This document shows, piece after piece, positions 42,708 to 52,064 of a stretch of 64,000 nucleotides of DNA. How positions within the stretch are numbered: the first letter of the stretch is position 1; every line of letters begins with the position of its first letter. The position numbers were made by a program, and so were the translations under genes. The DNA lies in the NCBI GenBank assembly GCA_017412605.1, contig JAFPWY010000010.1, positions 186,001-250,000 on the forward strand, written 5' to 3'. The DNA is from Fibrobacter sp. Its GTDB lineage: Bacteria > Fibrobacterota > Fibrobacteria > Fibrobacterales > Fibrobacteraceae. Under the pieces are notes generated by a model. That model saw only the letters and a list, made by a program, of their open reading frames with translations. It made no database searches and was not told the DNA's origin.

Positions 42708-44504
42708 ATGTCGCTGTATTCCCACCATTTTATCGTAGCCTTGATTCTCTCTGCTGTTGGGGCAGCTGCTTGTGCGGGGACGTTAAAAAAACGCCTGCTA
42801 GCATTGGTTTTAGCGCCAGTCGTACTATACATTTTTTTCTATGACTACGACTATGGACTATTAGGAGGTCCATTTCCACTAGTTCTCTCTTATGTGGGGG
42901 GGGCTTTTGCCGTCTTTTTGAGTTTACTTACAACCTCATTTTGCAGGTCTTCAGCAAAAGAGGACTATGCTTCACATCCGCTAATTAAAATTTTTCTTTC
43001 CGAGTTTGTCGTTTATTTGATTCTTTTCATAATTTTTACAATTCCCTGGGCAATAGACACATTCCCACTTTCTAATGTGGAGGCTGTTCTATTCACTGTA
43101 TTTGCTGGAGAAAATGAAGGTGCCGAGGAATTTGTGATATCTTCGTTTATGGAAAAAGTTTTTTTCCCAGTTCTTTGGATCTTTGCTGTCGGTTTGCTAG
43201 TTCAAATTGCCCTATCGCTTGTTATGGTTAAATGGAACTTGTTTTATGAAATTAAACTAAGGAGGTTCAGACTATCTTTCAATTGTCGGGGCGTATTGCC
43301 TCTTCTTTGGCAAATACAGAAAGCTTTGCTTATGGTTTTCGGTATATATGCGGTAATACTTCTTCTTGTGTTGCCCGGAATAGTTATGAGCGCTCCGTTC
43401 AAGGCTTTAATCCAACAACCTGTAGATTCCGAATTCTATCGCGAGAATTACGTTCATCCTGATTCTGTAAAAATAATTGCACAGGATGAACCTAAGAACT
43501 TAGTTGTAATCTTCCTTGAATCAATGGAAAAAAACTTCGCCCACCATACACCGGAAATTGTCCGTTTAGAAAAATCTTCTCTTGATTTTTTGCCAGGCGG
43601 CCAGGATGTTTCGGGAACAAGTTGGACGATTGCCGCTCTAACGGGAAAATTGTGCAGTATTCCTCTGAACATGCCTATGGGTATTGAAGAATATCTTGGA
43701 AAGCTGCCTACGTATGTTCCTTATGCGAAATGTTTAATGAACGTACTTGCAGATAGGAAATATAACCAGCTTTATATTCAAGGAACCAGTGGCGAATTTA
43801 CCCAAAAGAACGATTTTTGGAAAGCACATGGAAATGTAAAGGTCCATGACATTAAATACTATAAATCGGTGGGAAAAATACCTGAAGATTATCATGTGTT
43901 TTGGGGGTTTGAAGATCGTAAACTATTTCGTTTGGCAAAAGAAGAATTGGATAGTCTTGCAAATTTGGATAAACCATTCGCATTTTACATGTTGACGGTA
44001 GATACGCACTTGCCTAGAGGGTGGTTGGATGATTCGTGTAGAATCGCTCTTAAGAGTATAGGTATAACTGATATCAAATTAAATCATTTCCCAGAAGCGC
44101 TACGTTGTGCTTCTATGCAATTGGAATCATTTATAACTTGGATACGAGTGCAACCATGGTTTGAGAGAACGGTAATTTTTGTGATGGGAGACCATACCTC
44201 ACCTTTCTTATCTACCAAAGCCGGACTTCCTCAGTCAGAAAATTTGCATTGGACTAATTTTGGCATTAATTTGCCAATTGATAAAGCGAAAGCCTATCGT
44301 CCGGGACGAGCTTATTCCTCGCTAGACATGTTCCCGACTATCCTTGAATCAATGGGCTTTGAACTTGAGAATCATGCTGTTGCTCTTGGACGATCATTAT
44401 ACGCTGATTCACCTACCCTGTTAGAAAAATATGGTCAAAAAGCTTTGGATAGTTTGCTGCGCGAACGTAGCATTCAGTATGATTATTTCTTGATGGGACG
44501 ATGA
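42708..44504 (+). CDS. OpgB/LTA-synthase-like phosphoglycerol transferase (sulfatase fold)
   Basis: A 598-residue membrane enzyme of the alkaline phosphatase superfamily. It has about five membrane helices (residues 1-245), then a periplasmic catalytic domain: NLVVIFLESME near 265, GTSWTIAAL near 303 with the presumed nucleophilic Thr, DTHLP near 432 and MGDHTSPF near 493. The GTSWT...C.IPL context is like E. coli OpgB/MdoB, which moves phosphoglycerol from phosphatidylglycerol to periplasmic glucans; LTA synthase uses the same chemistry. The true acceptor here is unknown. It is followed after 3 bp by a multi-pass membrane protein gene and probably forms an operon with it. The gene is AT-richer than the core genes. 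Confidence 0.75.
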   Translation: MSLYSHHFIVALILSAVGAAACAGTLKKRLLALVLAPVVLYIFFYDYDYGLLGGPFPLVLSYVGGAFAVFLSLLTTSFCRSSAKEDYASHPLIKIFLSEFVVYLILFIIFTIPWAIDTFPLSNVEAVLFTVFAGENEGAEEFVISSFMEKVFFPVLWIFAVGLLVQIALSLVMVKWNLFYEIKLRRFRLSFNCRGVLPLLWQIQKALLMVFGIYAVILLLVLPGIVMSAPFKALIQQPVDSEFYRENYVHPDSVKIIAQDEPKNLVVIFLESMEKNFAHHTPEIVRLEKSSLDFLPGGQDVSGTSWTIAALTGKLCSIPLNMPMGIEEYLGKLPTYVPYAKCLMNVLADRKYNQLYIQGTSGEFTQKNDFWKAHGNVKVHDIKYYKSVGKIPEDYHVFWGFEDRKLFRLAKEELDSLANLDKPFAFYMLTVDTHLPRGWLDDSCRIALKSIGITDIKLNHFPEALRCASMQLESFITWIRVQPWFERTVIFVMGDHTSPFLSTKAGLPQSENLHWTNFGINLPIDKAKAYRPGRAYSSLDMFPTILESMGFELENHAVALGRSLYADSPTLLEKYGQKALDSLLRERSIQYDYFLMGR

Positions 44505-44507
44505 GTT

Positions 44508-46646
44508 ATGATGAATGCTCTTTGCGAAAAGAAATGGCTCTTTTACCTATGTGGAATTTCGCTATTCTTGGCTTTTGTTCGTTATAAAGGCTATGATTTT
44601 GATGCTGCTCTTTACTTGCTACAGGTTGCGAACTATTTGCAGCCGGAACGGTTCGTGAACGATGTTCCGTTTATGTTTGGCAACCAGGATTTCTTCAGTT
44701 TATTTTCTCCTATTGTTGGTTCTGCGTTTAAAATTTTTGGCGTAAATACTGGTGGGATGGTTGTGACTTTGTTTTCACAAGTCGCTTTGGGCTTTTCCAT
44801 CATTGCGCTGGTTTATAGATGGCTTAAGTCGGTTGATGCTAGAAAATGGGTTCTTCCCGTAGTCTTGCTTATGTTTGCTTTGCTTGCAAATAAGGAGTAT
44901 GGGCCACCGGGCTTTTATCTGCCTATATTCGAACCTGTCCTTGTTGCGAGGCTCTTTTCTGAAGTGCTGGTTATAGCGGGGCTTATTTTCTTCTTTGAAA
45001 AGAATCGATATGCATCGTTGGTGATGTTTGTTTTCGCCTCGTTGATGCATCCGTTAATGGGTGGGTGGGCTTTGGCTTTGTGGTTGTTCTACCATTTCCC
45101 GAAATGGAGAATCCCTGTGCTTGCCATAACGCTTCTTTCTCCTTTGAGTGGATTCTTGCATATAGCGTGTTTAGATTTTTATTCTAGTGTTTGGAATCCT
45201 ATCTTTTTCAGACCGGATTGGGATGATTTCCTTTTGTATTTTGGCTTGCTGCTATTTTGGCTGGCTATGTTTCGCCATTTTAAAGAAGGCAGATTTGCTA
45301 GACTCTCTATAAATCTTTTTTGGATTTCTTTAGCTGGGTTCTATTTACAGTTTGCTGGATCTTATTTTGAACATGTTTTCTTGTTCCAGATGCAGCCTTT
45401 CCGAGTTCAATGGCTGAGTACGATTCTTGTGATTCCGGTGTTTGCCGTTTTTGTTCGTGATTGTTTGGAAAATGGCGGAAAGATGAATCTTTGCGATTAT
45501 GCGGGAATTACACTTGGGCTGTGTGCCGTTGCAGGGTGCCAATGGACCTTGTTGTTATTTGGATGCTTGCTTGCTATTTATACTCCAATAGGGCGTTATG
45601 ATAAAATAGGATTGCCCTCTCGTTGGATTAAAATATTCTTTGCTGCCGGCCTTGTTTTTCTATTGGTGAATTCTATACTCTGTAATTTCATTCAGTTGTC
45701 TATAGAACAGGGTGTCGGAAGTACAAACTTGGCGGTGTCGTGGATAAATATTCCCGCTTATTTGGGCGTGGTTGAGAGAATTTTACTGATTTCGTTTGCC
45801 TTGATGTGTACTTTACAAAAAAAATATGGACTTGCGCTTATCTTTGCCGTTGCCTTTTGTTGCAATGGTTTAAAAATTCTTCCTTTAGTTGGTTTGATAT
45901 TGATCCTTATTCCGAACTTGAACTATACAATGAAGAATTTTTTGTTGGCGAGTTCTTTTTCGATTTCTTTTTTTGAAATATTGAGCTCGCTGCACAAGCT
46001 GAATTCTTTGGAACAGTTGCCTTTGGAAAACGCTCCAGTGGCATGTGTTGTTCTTTTTGTTGTGTTAACGATTGTTTCCTTTTGGCTAATGTCTATAAGA
46101 AAGGATCCGCACGGTCGAAAAGCTCTTGTTCCATTGGTTGTGCTACTTGTTTCGCTATCTGCATGGGATGTTTATAGATGGGATTCAAGGGACGAAATCG
46201 TAGCTTTAAACGAAAAGCAAATGGACGCTTTTTTTGAAGCCCCCATCTTCCCTCAAGTAAAAGATCGTGGCAAACTTCTTTTTACGGTTGATTACGAAGC
46301 ACCCATACAATCCAGAATTAACTTTATGACTGGCGCCTATGCCGATGAGTCGATATATGTGGGTGAGGTCTTTTACAAGGAACAGTTTATGGAATCAAAT
46401 CGCCGTCGAAGCGCCTTGTTGACGGGGTCGCCTCAGATGGTCAATTTGGCTAAGTTTAAGGAGGAGATTATAAAGGTATATGGAAATCCCGATACGCTTT
46501 TAACTCGTGTCCGTTATCTGTGTGGCGCGGGAGAAGTTACGCACTTTGCTACCGATTATGCGAATATGCCCCTCCCTAAACAAGATTCCGTGTATTTGAA
46601 TGTGAAACAAAAATTTGTGTGGCTATACGGATGCCCTGGTGATTAA
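44508..46646 (+). CDS. Multi-pass membrane protein, GT-C-like, paralogue 1
   Basis: A 712-residue protein with roughly a dozen membrane helices and a C-terminal soluble part. The first loop contains GYDFDAALYLLQ..ERFVNDVPFMFGNQD, with acidic residues in the position where GT-C glycosyltransferases keep catalytic acids; MHPLMGGW is another landmark. The C-terminal part (about 560-712; NEKQMDAFFEAPIFPQVKDRGKLLF, YADESIYVGEVFYKEQF) is also found in the next gene. The two are about half identical by eye and lie in tandem with 1 bp between. It may be a lipid-linked sugar transferase acting in the periplasm with the OpgB-like enzymes. The family name is uncertain. Confidence 0.55.
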   Translation: MMNALCEKKWLFYLCGISLFLAFVRYKGYDFDAALYLLQVANYLQPERFVNDVPFMFGNQDFFSLFSPIVGSAFKIFGVNTGGMVVTLFSQVALGFSIIALVYRWLKSVDARKWVLPVVLLMFALLANKEYGPPGFYLPIFEPVLVARLFSEVLVIAGLIFFFEKNRYASLVMFVFASLMHPLMGGWALALWLFYHFPKWRIPVLAITLLSPLSGFLHIACLDFYSSVWNPIFFRPDWDDFLLYFGLLLFWLAMFRHFKEGRFARLSINLFWISLAGFYLQFAGSYFEHVFLFQMQPFRVQWLSTILVIPVFAVFVRDCLENGGKMNLCDYAGITLGLCAVAGCQWTLLLFGCLLAIYTPIGRYDKIGLPSRWIKIFFAAGLVFLLVNSILCNFIQLSIEQGVGSTNLAVSWINIPAYLGVVERILLISFALMCTLQKKYGLALIFAVAFCCNGLKILPLVGLILILIPNLNYTMKNFLLASSFSISFFEILSSLHKLNSLEQLPLENAPVACVVLFVVLTIVSFWLMSIRKDPHGRKALVPLVVLLVSLSAWDVYRWDSRDEIVALNEKQMDAFFEAPIFPQVKDRGKLLFTVDYEAPIQSRINFMTGAYADESIYVGEVFYKEQFMESNRRRSALLTGSPQMVNLAKFKEEIIKVYGNPDTLLTRVRYLCGAGEVTHFATDYANMPLPKQDSVYLNVKQKFVWLYGCPGD

Positions 46647-46647
46647 G

Positions 46648-48651
46648 ATGCGTTCCTTGCTTGAAAAAAAATGGTTTATCTATACGGCGGGGTTAGCCTT
46701 CTTCTTCGTCCTGTTCCGTTATTATGGATACTTCGAAGATGCTGGGCGTTACCTTTTGCAGGCGGTCCATTTTTTGCATCCAGAACGCTTCGTGAACGAT
46801 GTCCCGTTCATGTTTGGGAATCAGGATAACTTTACTGTTTTCTCGCCCCTTTTGGTGTGCTTTTTCAAGGTTTTTGGAGTCAATCACGGGGGGATTGTTG
46901 CTGTCTTGCTTATAGAACTTTTATGGGGCCTAGCTGCAATTACCTTGTTTGTCCGTTGGACAAAAATGTGGAGCCACCCAACATGGGCTTTGCCCGCCTT
47001 TGTTGCATGCCTTGTCGTGCTTACGAATAAGCAGTATGGGAGTGGGGCGTATTTTCCGATAATTGACCATATTTTGGTCGCCAGATTTGCCGCAGAAGTG
47101 TTTATTCTTCTTGGTCTGGCTTTTCTATGGTCTAGAAATCGTTATATTTCTTTAGCGATGTTCTTGCTGGCATCCGTGTTGCACCCGCTGATGGGCGGGT
47201 GGGGCATTCCGCTTTGGTTGTTGCTTCATTATCCCGTACTTCGCTTGCCCATGGCAATTGTGGTGGTTCTTGCTCCTTTGACGGGATTCTTGCATGTGGG
47301 GCGTCTGGACTTTTTCCCAAATGATTGGTTTGGCGAACGCCTTCCTTTTACGCCTACTGGCGAAGATGCGATATTTTATGCGGGGGTTCTTGTTTTTTGG
47401 TGGGTAGTTTGGAAATTTTGCAAGAATCTTGCGGTTTCCAGATTTGCGTCTGCAATCTTTTGGCTTAGCCTTTTCGGAATCTTTTGGCTGTATGCGGGAA
47501 TATTCATGCGTCATGAACTGTTGGTTCAGGCGCAACCCTATCGAGTATTGTGGTTAGGCTTTGTTCCCATGGTTCCTGTTTCGGTATTGTGCCTATGGGA
47601 TTTCTTTCGCAAACCTACTGCGATATCTTTATGGTTAAAAGCTAAACCTAAACTTGTTTTCACCGTATTTGTCTTTGTGTTAGCCTTTTTGGTTACTTCG
47701 GTATTGCTGCATAATATGGTGCAATTGGCTATGGAACAGGATGTTGGAAATGTCGGGCTTGCCAGAAATCTAATGGATTTGCCTGCCATGTTGGCTCCTG
47801 CCCACAAGGTTGTTTTAGGTGTTCTTGCGTTGATATGCCTTGCGGAGAGTCTGTTCGGGCTTGCGATTGCTTTCGGCCTTTCCCTGTTTAATGGCGATTT
47901 GACGATACTACCCATTATCGCCATTATATTGTATTTGTTTCCGTCTATAGAGGGGGTGATTAAGGATTTTTTGATTGTTGCTGCGGTTGTTATTTCTCTT
48001 GCAGAATATTTGTCCGGGCTGCAGGCTTCACCGTTGCTTGGCCCGGGCGTTCAGAGCTCTCTTTTCCTTGTCGCTTTACTCATCCTTGTAGGTTTGACTA
48101 CATATCTATATAGATGTCATAGAGAGAATGTGCTGTGGATTCCATTTTTGCTGATGATTGTGACACTTGTGGCTTGGGACGTTGCCAAATGGGATGTACG
48201 TAATGAGTCAAGAGTCTTGGACGAACAACAAATGGACGCTTTCTTTGATCAGACTGCGTTTCCTCAAATTAAGGATCGTGGGAAAATTCTATTTGTAGAA
48301 AAAGGCGAATCCCCTTTGCAATCGCGATTCAAGTTCTTGACGGGAACGTATGCCGATGAAACCATTAATATTGGGGAACTTTTTTACAAGGGCCAGTTTC
48401 TTGAGGCCCGTGCCCGTAAAAATGCATTGCTTTTGGGGGATACGGTTTTGGGCTTTTGGGGCAATTATTCGCAGAGGATTGCAGAAGTCTATGCGAATCC
48501 AGATACGTTATTGACTCGAGTGAACTTCTTGTGTAGCATAAATGATATTACGCATTTTGTCACAGATTATGTAAATATATCTCTGCCAAAGAAGGACTCC
48601 TTATTTCTTGTAAAAAAGAATAAATATGTTTATTTATATGGATGCAAATAA
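46648..48651 (+). CDS. Multi-pass membrane protein, GT-C-like, paralogue 2
   Basis: A 667-residue tandem paralogue of the previous gene, starting at ATG 46648 one base after its stop. It conserves PERFVNDVPFMFGNQD, LHPLMGGW, EQQMDAFFDQTAFPQIKDRGKILF, YADETINIGELFYKGQF and the DTLLTRV...CS..DITHFVTDY tail. Tandem duplication with divergence suggests a pair of enzymes or subunits with related substrates. The N-terminal start was chosen because the longer open frame overlaps the previous gene. An OpgB-like gene follows after a 144-bp gap. The role in envelope glycan or lipid modification is an inference from context only. Confidence 0.55.
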   Translation: MRSLLEKKWFIYTAGLAFFFVLFRYYGYFEDAGRYLLQAVHFLHPERFVNDVPFMFGNQDNFTVFSPLLVCFFKVFGVNHGGIVAVLLIELLWGLAAITLFVRWTKMWSHPTWALPAFVACLVVLTNKQYGSGAYFPIIDHILVARFAAEVFILLGLAFLWSRNRYISLAMFLLASVLHPLMGGWGIPLWLLLHYPVLRLPMAIVVVLAPLTGFLHVGRLDFFPNDWFGERLPFTPTGEDAIFYAGVLVFWWVVWKFCKNLAVSRFASAIFWLSLFGIFWLYAGIFMRHELLVQAQPYRVLWLGFVPMVPVSVLCLWDFFRKPTAISLWLKAKPKLVFTVFVFVLAFLVTSVLLHNMVQLAMEQDVGNVGLARNLMDLPAMLAPAHKVVLGVLALICLAESLFGLAIAFGLSLFNGDLTILPIIAIILYLFPSIEGVIKDFLIVAAVVISLAEYLSGLQASPLLGPGVQSSLFLVALLILVGLTTYLYRCHRENVLWIPFLLMIVTLVAWDVAKWDVRNESRVLDEQQMDAFFDQTAFPQIKDRGKILFVEKGESPLQSRFKFLTGTYADETINIGELFYKGQFLEARARKNALLLGDTVLGFWGNYSQRIAEVYANPDTLLTRVNFLCSINDITHFVTDYVNISLPKKDSLFLVKKNKYVYLYGCK

Positions 48652-48795
48652 TAATTATATTTTTGCTTGGTCGCAATATTCTTTGGTGCTGACTCTTCTT
48701 GAAAAATACGGGATGCAATTTGTAAACAAAATGCTGGGCAAACGCAGTGTAGAATACGACTCTTTCCACGTTTTGACCCCAAAAGGACATCCAGA
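48652..48795. other. Intergenic gap without gene
   Basis: No open frame or strong hairpin is visible. A weak resemblance to the gene ends upstream (PEKYGMQF-like codons) could be decayed coding sequence, but I cannot support this. Confidence 0.3.
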
Positions 48796-50316
48796 ATGCT
48801 GAAATATTTAAAAATTTTATTGGTGATTGGGCTTGTAATCCTTTGCTTTACTGGAATGTTCCTTTTTGAAAGCATTGATGTTTTGATGCTTTTTTTCCCA
48901 TTGGAAAATCTCGATGCTGTTGTTTTTACTCTTACGCATAATGTTGATGGTGCGTCAAAAGTTATGTGGGTTCTTTTAGAACCTTGTTTAATAACAGCAA
49001 TTGAAAATACTTTTTGGGGATTGGCCCTTATTGTGTCAATTGTAGCATTCTTTTTGCTTGTATCTTGTAAGAAAAAGTTCATTGTTTCAACTTTTTTTGA
49101 AAAAAGTTTTAAGCCGATAATCATTTGTTTTGCTGTATTCTGCTTAATTATTTGGCTCCCTACTATACATAAATTTCCGTTGTTGTCATACATAGAATTC
49201 TATGGGACCTTGTTGAATGACAAACCGATATACAATTCCCTATATGAGGAGAACTATGTTCATCCAGATTCTGTTCGTTTCTTGATGGAAAAAAAGAGAA
49301 ATCTTATTTTAGTAATATTGGAGTCGATAGAAAGCAATTTTCAGGATGAAAAAAATGGAGGTGTTCTAACAGATAATCTAATCCCAGATATAACCGAAAT
49401 GGTTAAAACAAATGTATCATTTCTGCCTGGAGGAGTAACAGTGGAAGGGGCTGGATGGACAATGGGTGAAGCGATTGCAAAAACATGTGGAATCCCTTTA
49501 CAAGAACCAATAGGCAGGAATAAGCATGGAATAGAAAATTATCTAAAAAATGCAGTATGTTTAACGGATGTTCTTCGTAAAAATGGGTATATAATCAAAT
49601 TGATTCAAGGCACGAATATTGAGTTTGCTTCGATGGATTTTTTTGCTAATTCTCATGGTATCGAAAAAGAAAATATTTATGACTTATCTGTTTTTCTGAA
49701 AAAAAATGTCCAGCGTTCAGACACATCCTTCTTTGAAAGTATAAAAGATGTTGATTTATATGATGAGGTCAAGAATGTTGCTGCGGATTTAGGATCGCAA
49801 GATAATCCGTGGATGCTTTGGTTTTTCACTATGGATACCCATGGCCCGTATGGGCGAGTAGATTCTAGATGTGTTGAAATTCCTGAACAAATTGAAAAAG
49901 AAAAACAATATCCGTTCGCATTGCGATGTGCTTCAAAACTTATAAAAAATTTTGTAGACTGGGCGAAAACGCAAGATTGGTTTGAAAATACGACTATCGC
50001 TGTTATGGGGGATCATCCCGCAATGATTGCGCCGGAGGTGGTCGGTTATCCTCAGAAAAAAATAGAGCGTTATTGGGTGAATTTCTTCGTGAACTCTGAA
50101 ATTGATTCTGTTTCGAATAGAAATAGACAATTTACTTCATTTGATATGTATCCAACTATTTTGGAAGCGATGGGCGTGAAAATAGAAGGTCGTGCGCTTG
50201 GATTGGGCCGTTCGCTGTTTTCTGACGAGAAAACCTTAATTGAAAAATACGGGAAAGACTCCCTTAATGTCTTAATAAAGAGGAAAGGAACAAGATATAA
50301 ATCTTTTTGGGATTAA
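48796..50316 (+). CDS. OpgB/LTA-synthase-like phosphoglycerol transferase, second copy
   Basis: A 506-residue protein. It has three or four N-terminal membrane helices (to about residue 135) and a catalytic domain with LVILESIESNF near 171, GAGWTMGEAIAKTCGIPL near 219 (presumed nucleophilic Thr in WT), DTHGPYG near 347 and MGDHPAM near 404. The WT...CGIPL context is very like E. coli OpgB. It is homologous to the 42708 protein (YENYVHPDSV, FLPGG, MFPTILE/MYPTILE, RSL and EKYG are shared), but shorter at the membrane end. The gene is AT-rich. The two enzymes bracket the duplicated GT-C-like pair, forming an enzyme-GT-GT-enzyme unit. Confidence 0.75.
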   Translation: MLKYLKILLVIGLVILCFTGMFLFESIDVLMLFFPLENLDAVVFTLTHNVDGASKVMWVLLEPCLITAIENTFWGLALIVSIVAFFLLVSCKKKFIVSTFFEKSFKPIIICFAVFCLIIWLPTIHKFPLLSYIEFYGTLLNDKPIYNSLYEENYVHPDSVRFLMEKKRNLILVILESIESNFQDEKNGGVLTDNLIPDITEMVKTNVSFLPGGVTVEGAGWTMGEAIAKTCGIPLQEPIGRNKHGIENYLKNAVCLTDVLRKNGYIIKLIQGTNIEFASMDFFANSHGIEKENIYDLSVFLKKNVQRSDTSFFESIKDVDLYDEVKNVAADLGSQDNPWMLWFFTMDTHGPYGRVDSRCVEIPEQIEKEKQYPFALRCASKLIKNFVDWAKTQDWFENTTIAVMGDHPAMIAPEVVGYPQKKIERYWVNFFVNSEIDSVSNRNRQFTSFDMYPTILEAMGVKIEGRALGLGRSLFSDEKTLIEKYGKDSLNVLIKRKGTRYKSFWD

Positions 50317-50374
50317 ATATTATAATTGCAATGCTTCTTTAAAAATGAACGCCTTAAAATGAAATTTTAAAACG

Positions 50375-50387
50375 TATATTTAAACAT
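50375..50387 (+). promoter_or_regulatory. TATATT box 7 nt before start codon
   Basis: TATATT at 50375-50380 with 7 nt to the ATG at 50388 and no ribosome-binding site. It fits a leaderless transcript. No good -35 is visible. Confidence 0.4.
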
Positions 50388-52064
50388 ATGAAGTTCAGGG
50401 ATTTTCTACAAAAACCCTTTGTTGCGGCTCTCTGCCTAAACCTGCTGTTCCTCTTGCTTTGCCTAGGAATCGGCGGTATTCATGTGGGCTCGCTGGACGA
50501 TTACTTCATGTCGGCTATCGTGACGGGCGCGTATGGTGGCGAATTTGACCCGCACATCCTTTTCGTGAACGGGGCGTACGCCTACTTTCTAAAGCCGTTC
50601 TACATGTTGTTCCCGAGTGTGGGCTGGTACTACATTTTCCAGTTGGTTTCTGTATTTGCGGCCTTTACGGTATTTACATACTTTATGCTGCGTCAGGTGA
50701 GTGGCCGGCTTGGAATAGCTCTGTCTGTGTTTGTGCTCGCGTGCCTTGCTTCTGATTTGTACATGAATGTCGCTTTTACGCAGTGCGCGGCTGCTGCGAC
50801 TGCGGCGGCGATAGTCCTGTTCTATTTTGGCAACAGCGAAAGGCACCGTTTGTGGCTAGTCGCCGGTGGAGTCTTCTTCGTTGTGGGAATCGTGTTTCGC
50901 AAGGAAGGGTTCTTGCTCGGGATGCCGTTCCTGGTGGCGGTCCTTGCGCTGAACGTTGTTGAAACTAGAAAACTCCTCAAGACGACGGCGGTTGTCTTGC
51001 TCCTTTGCGTGTCGGCTTACCAGGGCCTTCTGGCGTTCAACAATAGATTGTTCGAGAACAACGAATATACCTACTACCGAGATTATCAGTGGAGCAGGTC
51101 GACTTTCGGTGATGGCGCGAATTACGACGTGGATGCCGTGGTCGACGAACTGGATGAGCGGCAGATGCAGAGCCGCGATTTCAGGTATATGCAGAGCTGG
51201 ATTTTCCACGATACGCAGGTGCTCTCGCTGGATAGCCTAAAGCCATTCGTGAATGTGGTGAACCGCAACCGTTATGAGGTGAACGCGGTCAGGATGCCTG
51301 CTGCGCTGTTCCTTGTGCTGGCAGGCTCCTTCTTCAAGACGAATGCCTGGTGCTGGGTCGTGCTGTGCTTCGCGTTCTTCTTCTTTGCACCGAGGCGGGC
51401 GAACTGGTATGCATGGGGGGCGCTTGCGCTCATATGCCTGTGCCTGGGCTACCTTCTGTATGTCAATCGCGTCGTCTCGCATGTGGAATCGGGAATATGG
51501 CTGTATGCGATTGTCTCGGCCATACCCATGATGAAGGCGAAGGATTTTGTGGTCGATAAACGCTTGAATAAGCTGCCGTACCTGATAGTTGTGTTGGCCT
51601 TGGGCGCCCTTGTCATGGCTTTTTCTTCGGAGCGAAATATAAGTAACGTTAGGATGCTTTTCGGGACTCCGCAAATGTCAAAAGACTGGAGTAATCTCGT
51701 ACACTACATGGAGTCCCGCCCTGACGATGTATTCCTGCTCTATTTCAGCGATTACCAGTACTTGGCTGCATGCAGGAATCCTGCCTACAGGGCTGTCGCC
51801 CCGAGAAGTTGGGGAAACATCATTCCGGTGGGTTACTGGAATATCAACCTGCCCGGAATGAAGAAGGAAATGGCTGAACGCGGCGTCGACAATCCTATCC
51901 GAGACTTGGTCAAGGACAACGTTTACATCATGGAATCGGATACGCTGCGGAAATTCGAAAGGTATTATCTGGTCCATTACCATCAGAAAGTCACGAGAGA
52001 TACGGTCGCATCTTTTGGTGACATGCAGTTGATCAAGTACAGGTTGGACGGGGGTGAGCAATGA
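50388..52064 (+). CDS. Multi-pass membrane protein, GT-C-like glycosyltransferase
   Basis: A 558-residue protein with about ten membrane helices. The first periplasmic loop has SLDDYFMSAIVTGAYGG..DPHILFVNG, with the Asp-Asp position typical of GT-C catalysis. A second loop has YYRDYQWSRSTF. The C-terminus is soluble (DYQYLAACRNPAYRAVAPRSWG). It may transfer a sugar from a lipid carrier. Composition here is GC-rich again, unlike the previous four genes. It is coupled to the next gene by an ATGA overlap at 52061-52064. Other polytopic proteins with similar loops exist, so the family is not certain. Confidence 0.55.
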   Translation: MKFRDFLQKPFVAALCLNLLFLLLCLGIGGIHVGSLDDYFMSAIVTGAYGGEFDPHILFVNGAYAYFLKPFYMLFPSVGWYYIFQLVSVFAAFTVFTYFMLRQVSGRLGIALSVFVLACLASDLYMNVAFTQCAAAATAAAIVLFYFGNSERHRLWLVAGGVFFVVGIVFRKEGFLLGMPFLVAVLALNVVETRKLLKTTAVVLLLCVSAYQGLLAFNNRLFENNEYTYYRDYQWSRSTFGDGANYDVDAVVDELDERQMQSRDFRYMQSWIFHDTQVLSLDSLKPFVNVVNRNRYEVNAVRMPAALFLVLAGSFFKTNAWCWVVLCFAFFFFAPRRANWYAWGALALICLCLGYLLYVNRVVSHVESGIWLYAIVSAIPMMKAKDFVVDKRLNKLPYLIVVLALGALVMAFSSERNISNVRMLFGTPQMSKDWSNLVHYMESRPDDVFLLYFSDYQYLAACRNPAYRAVAPRSWGNIIPVGYWNINLPGMKKEMAERGVDNPIRDLVKDNVYIMESDTLRKFERYYLVHYHQKVTRDTVASFGDMQLIKYRLDGGEQ

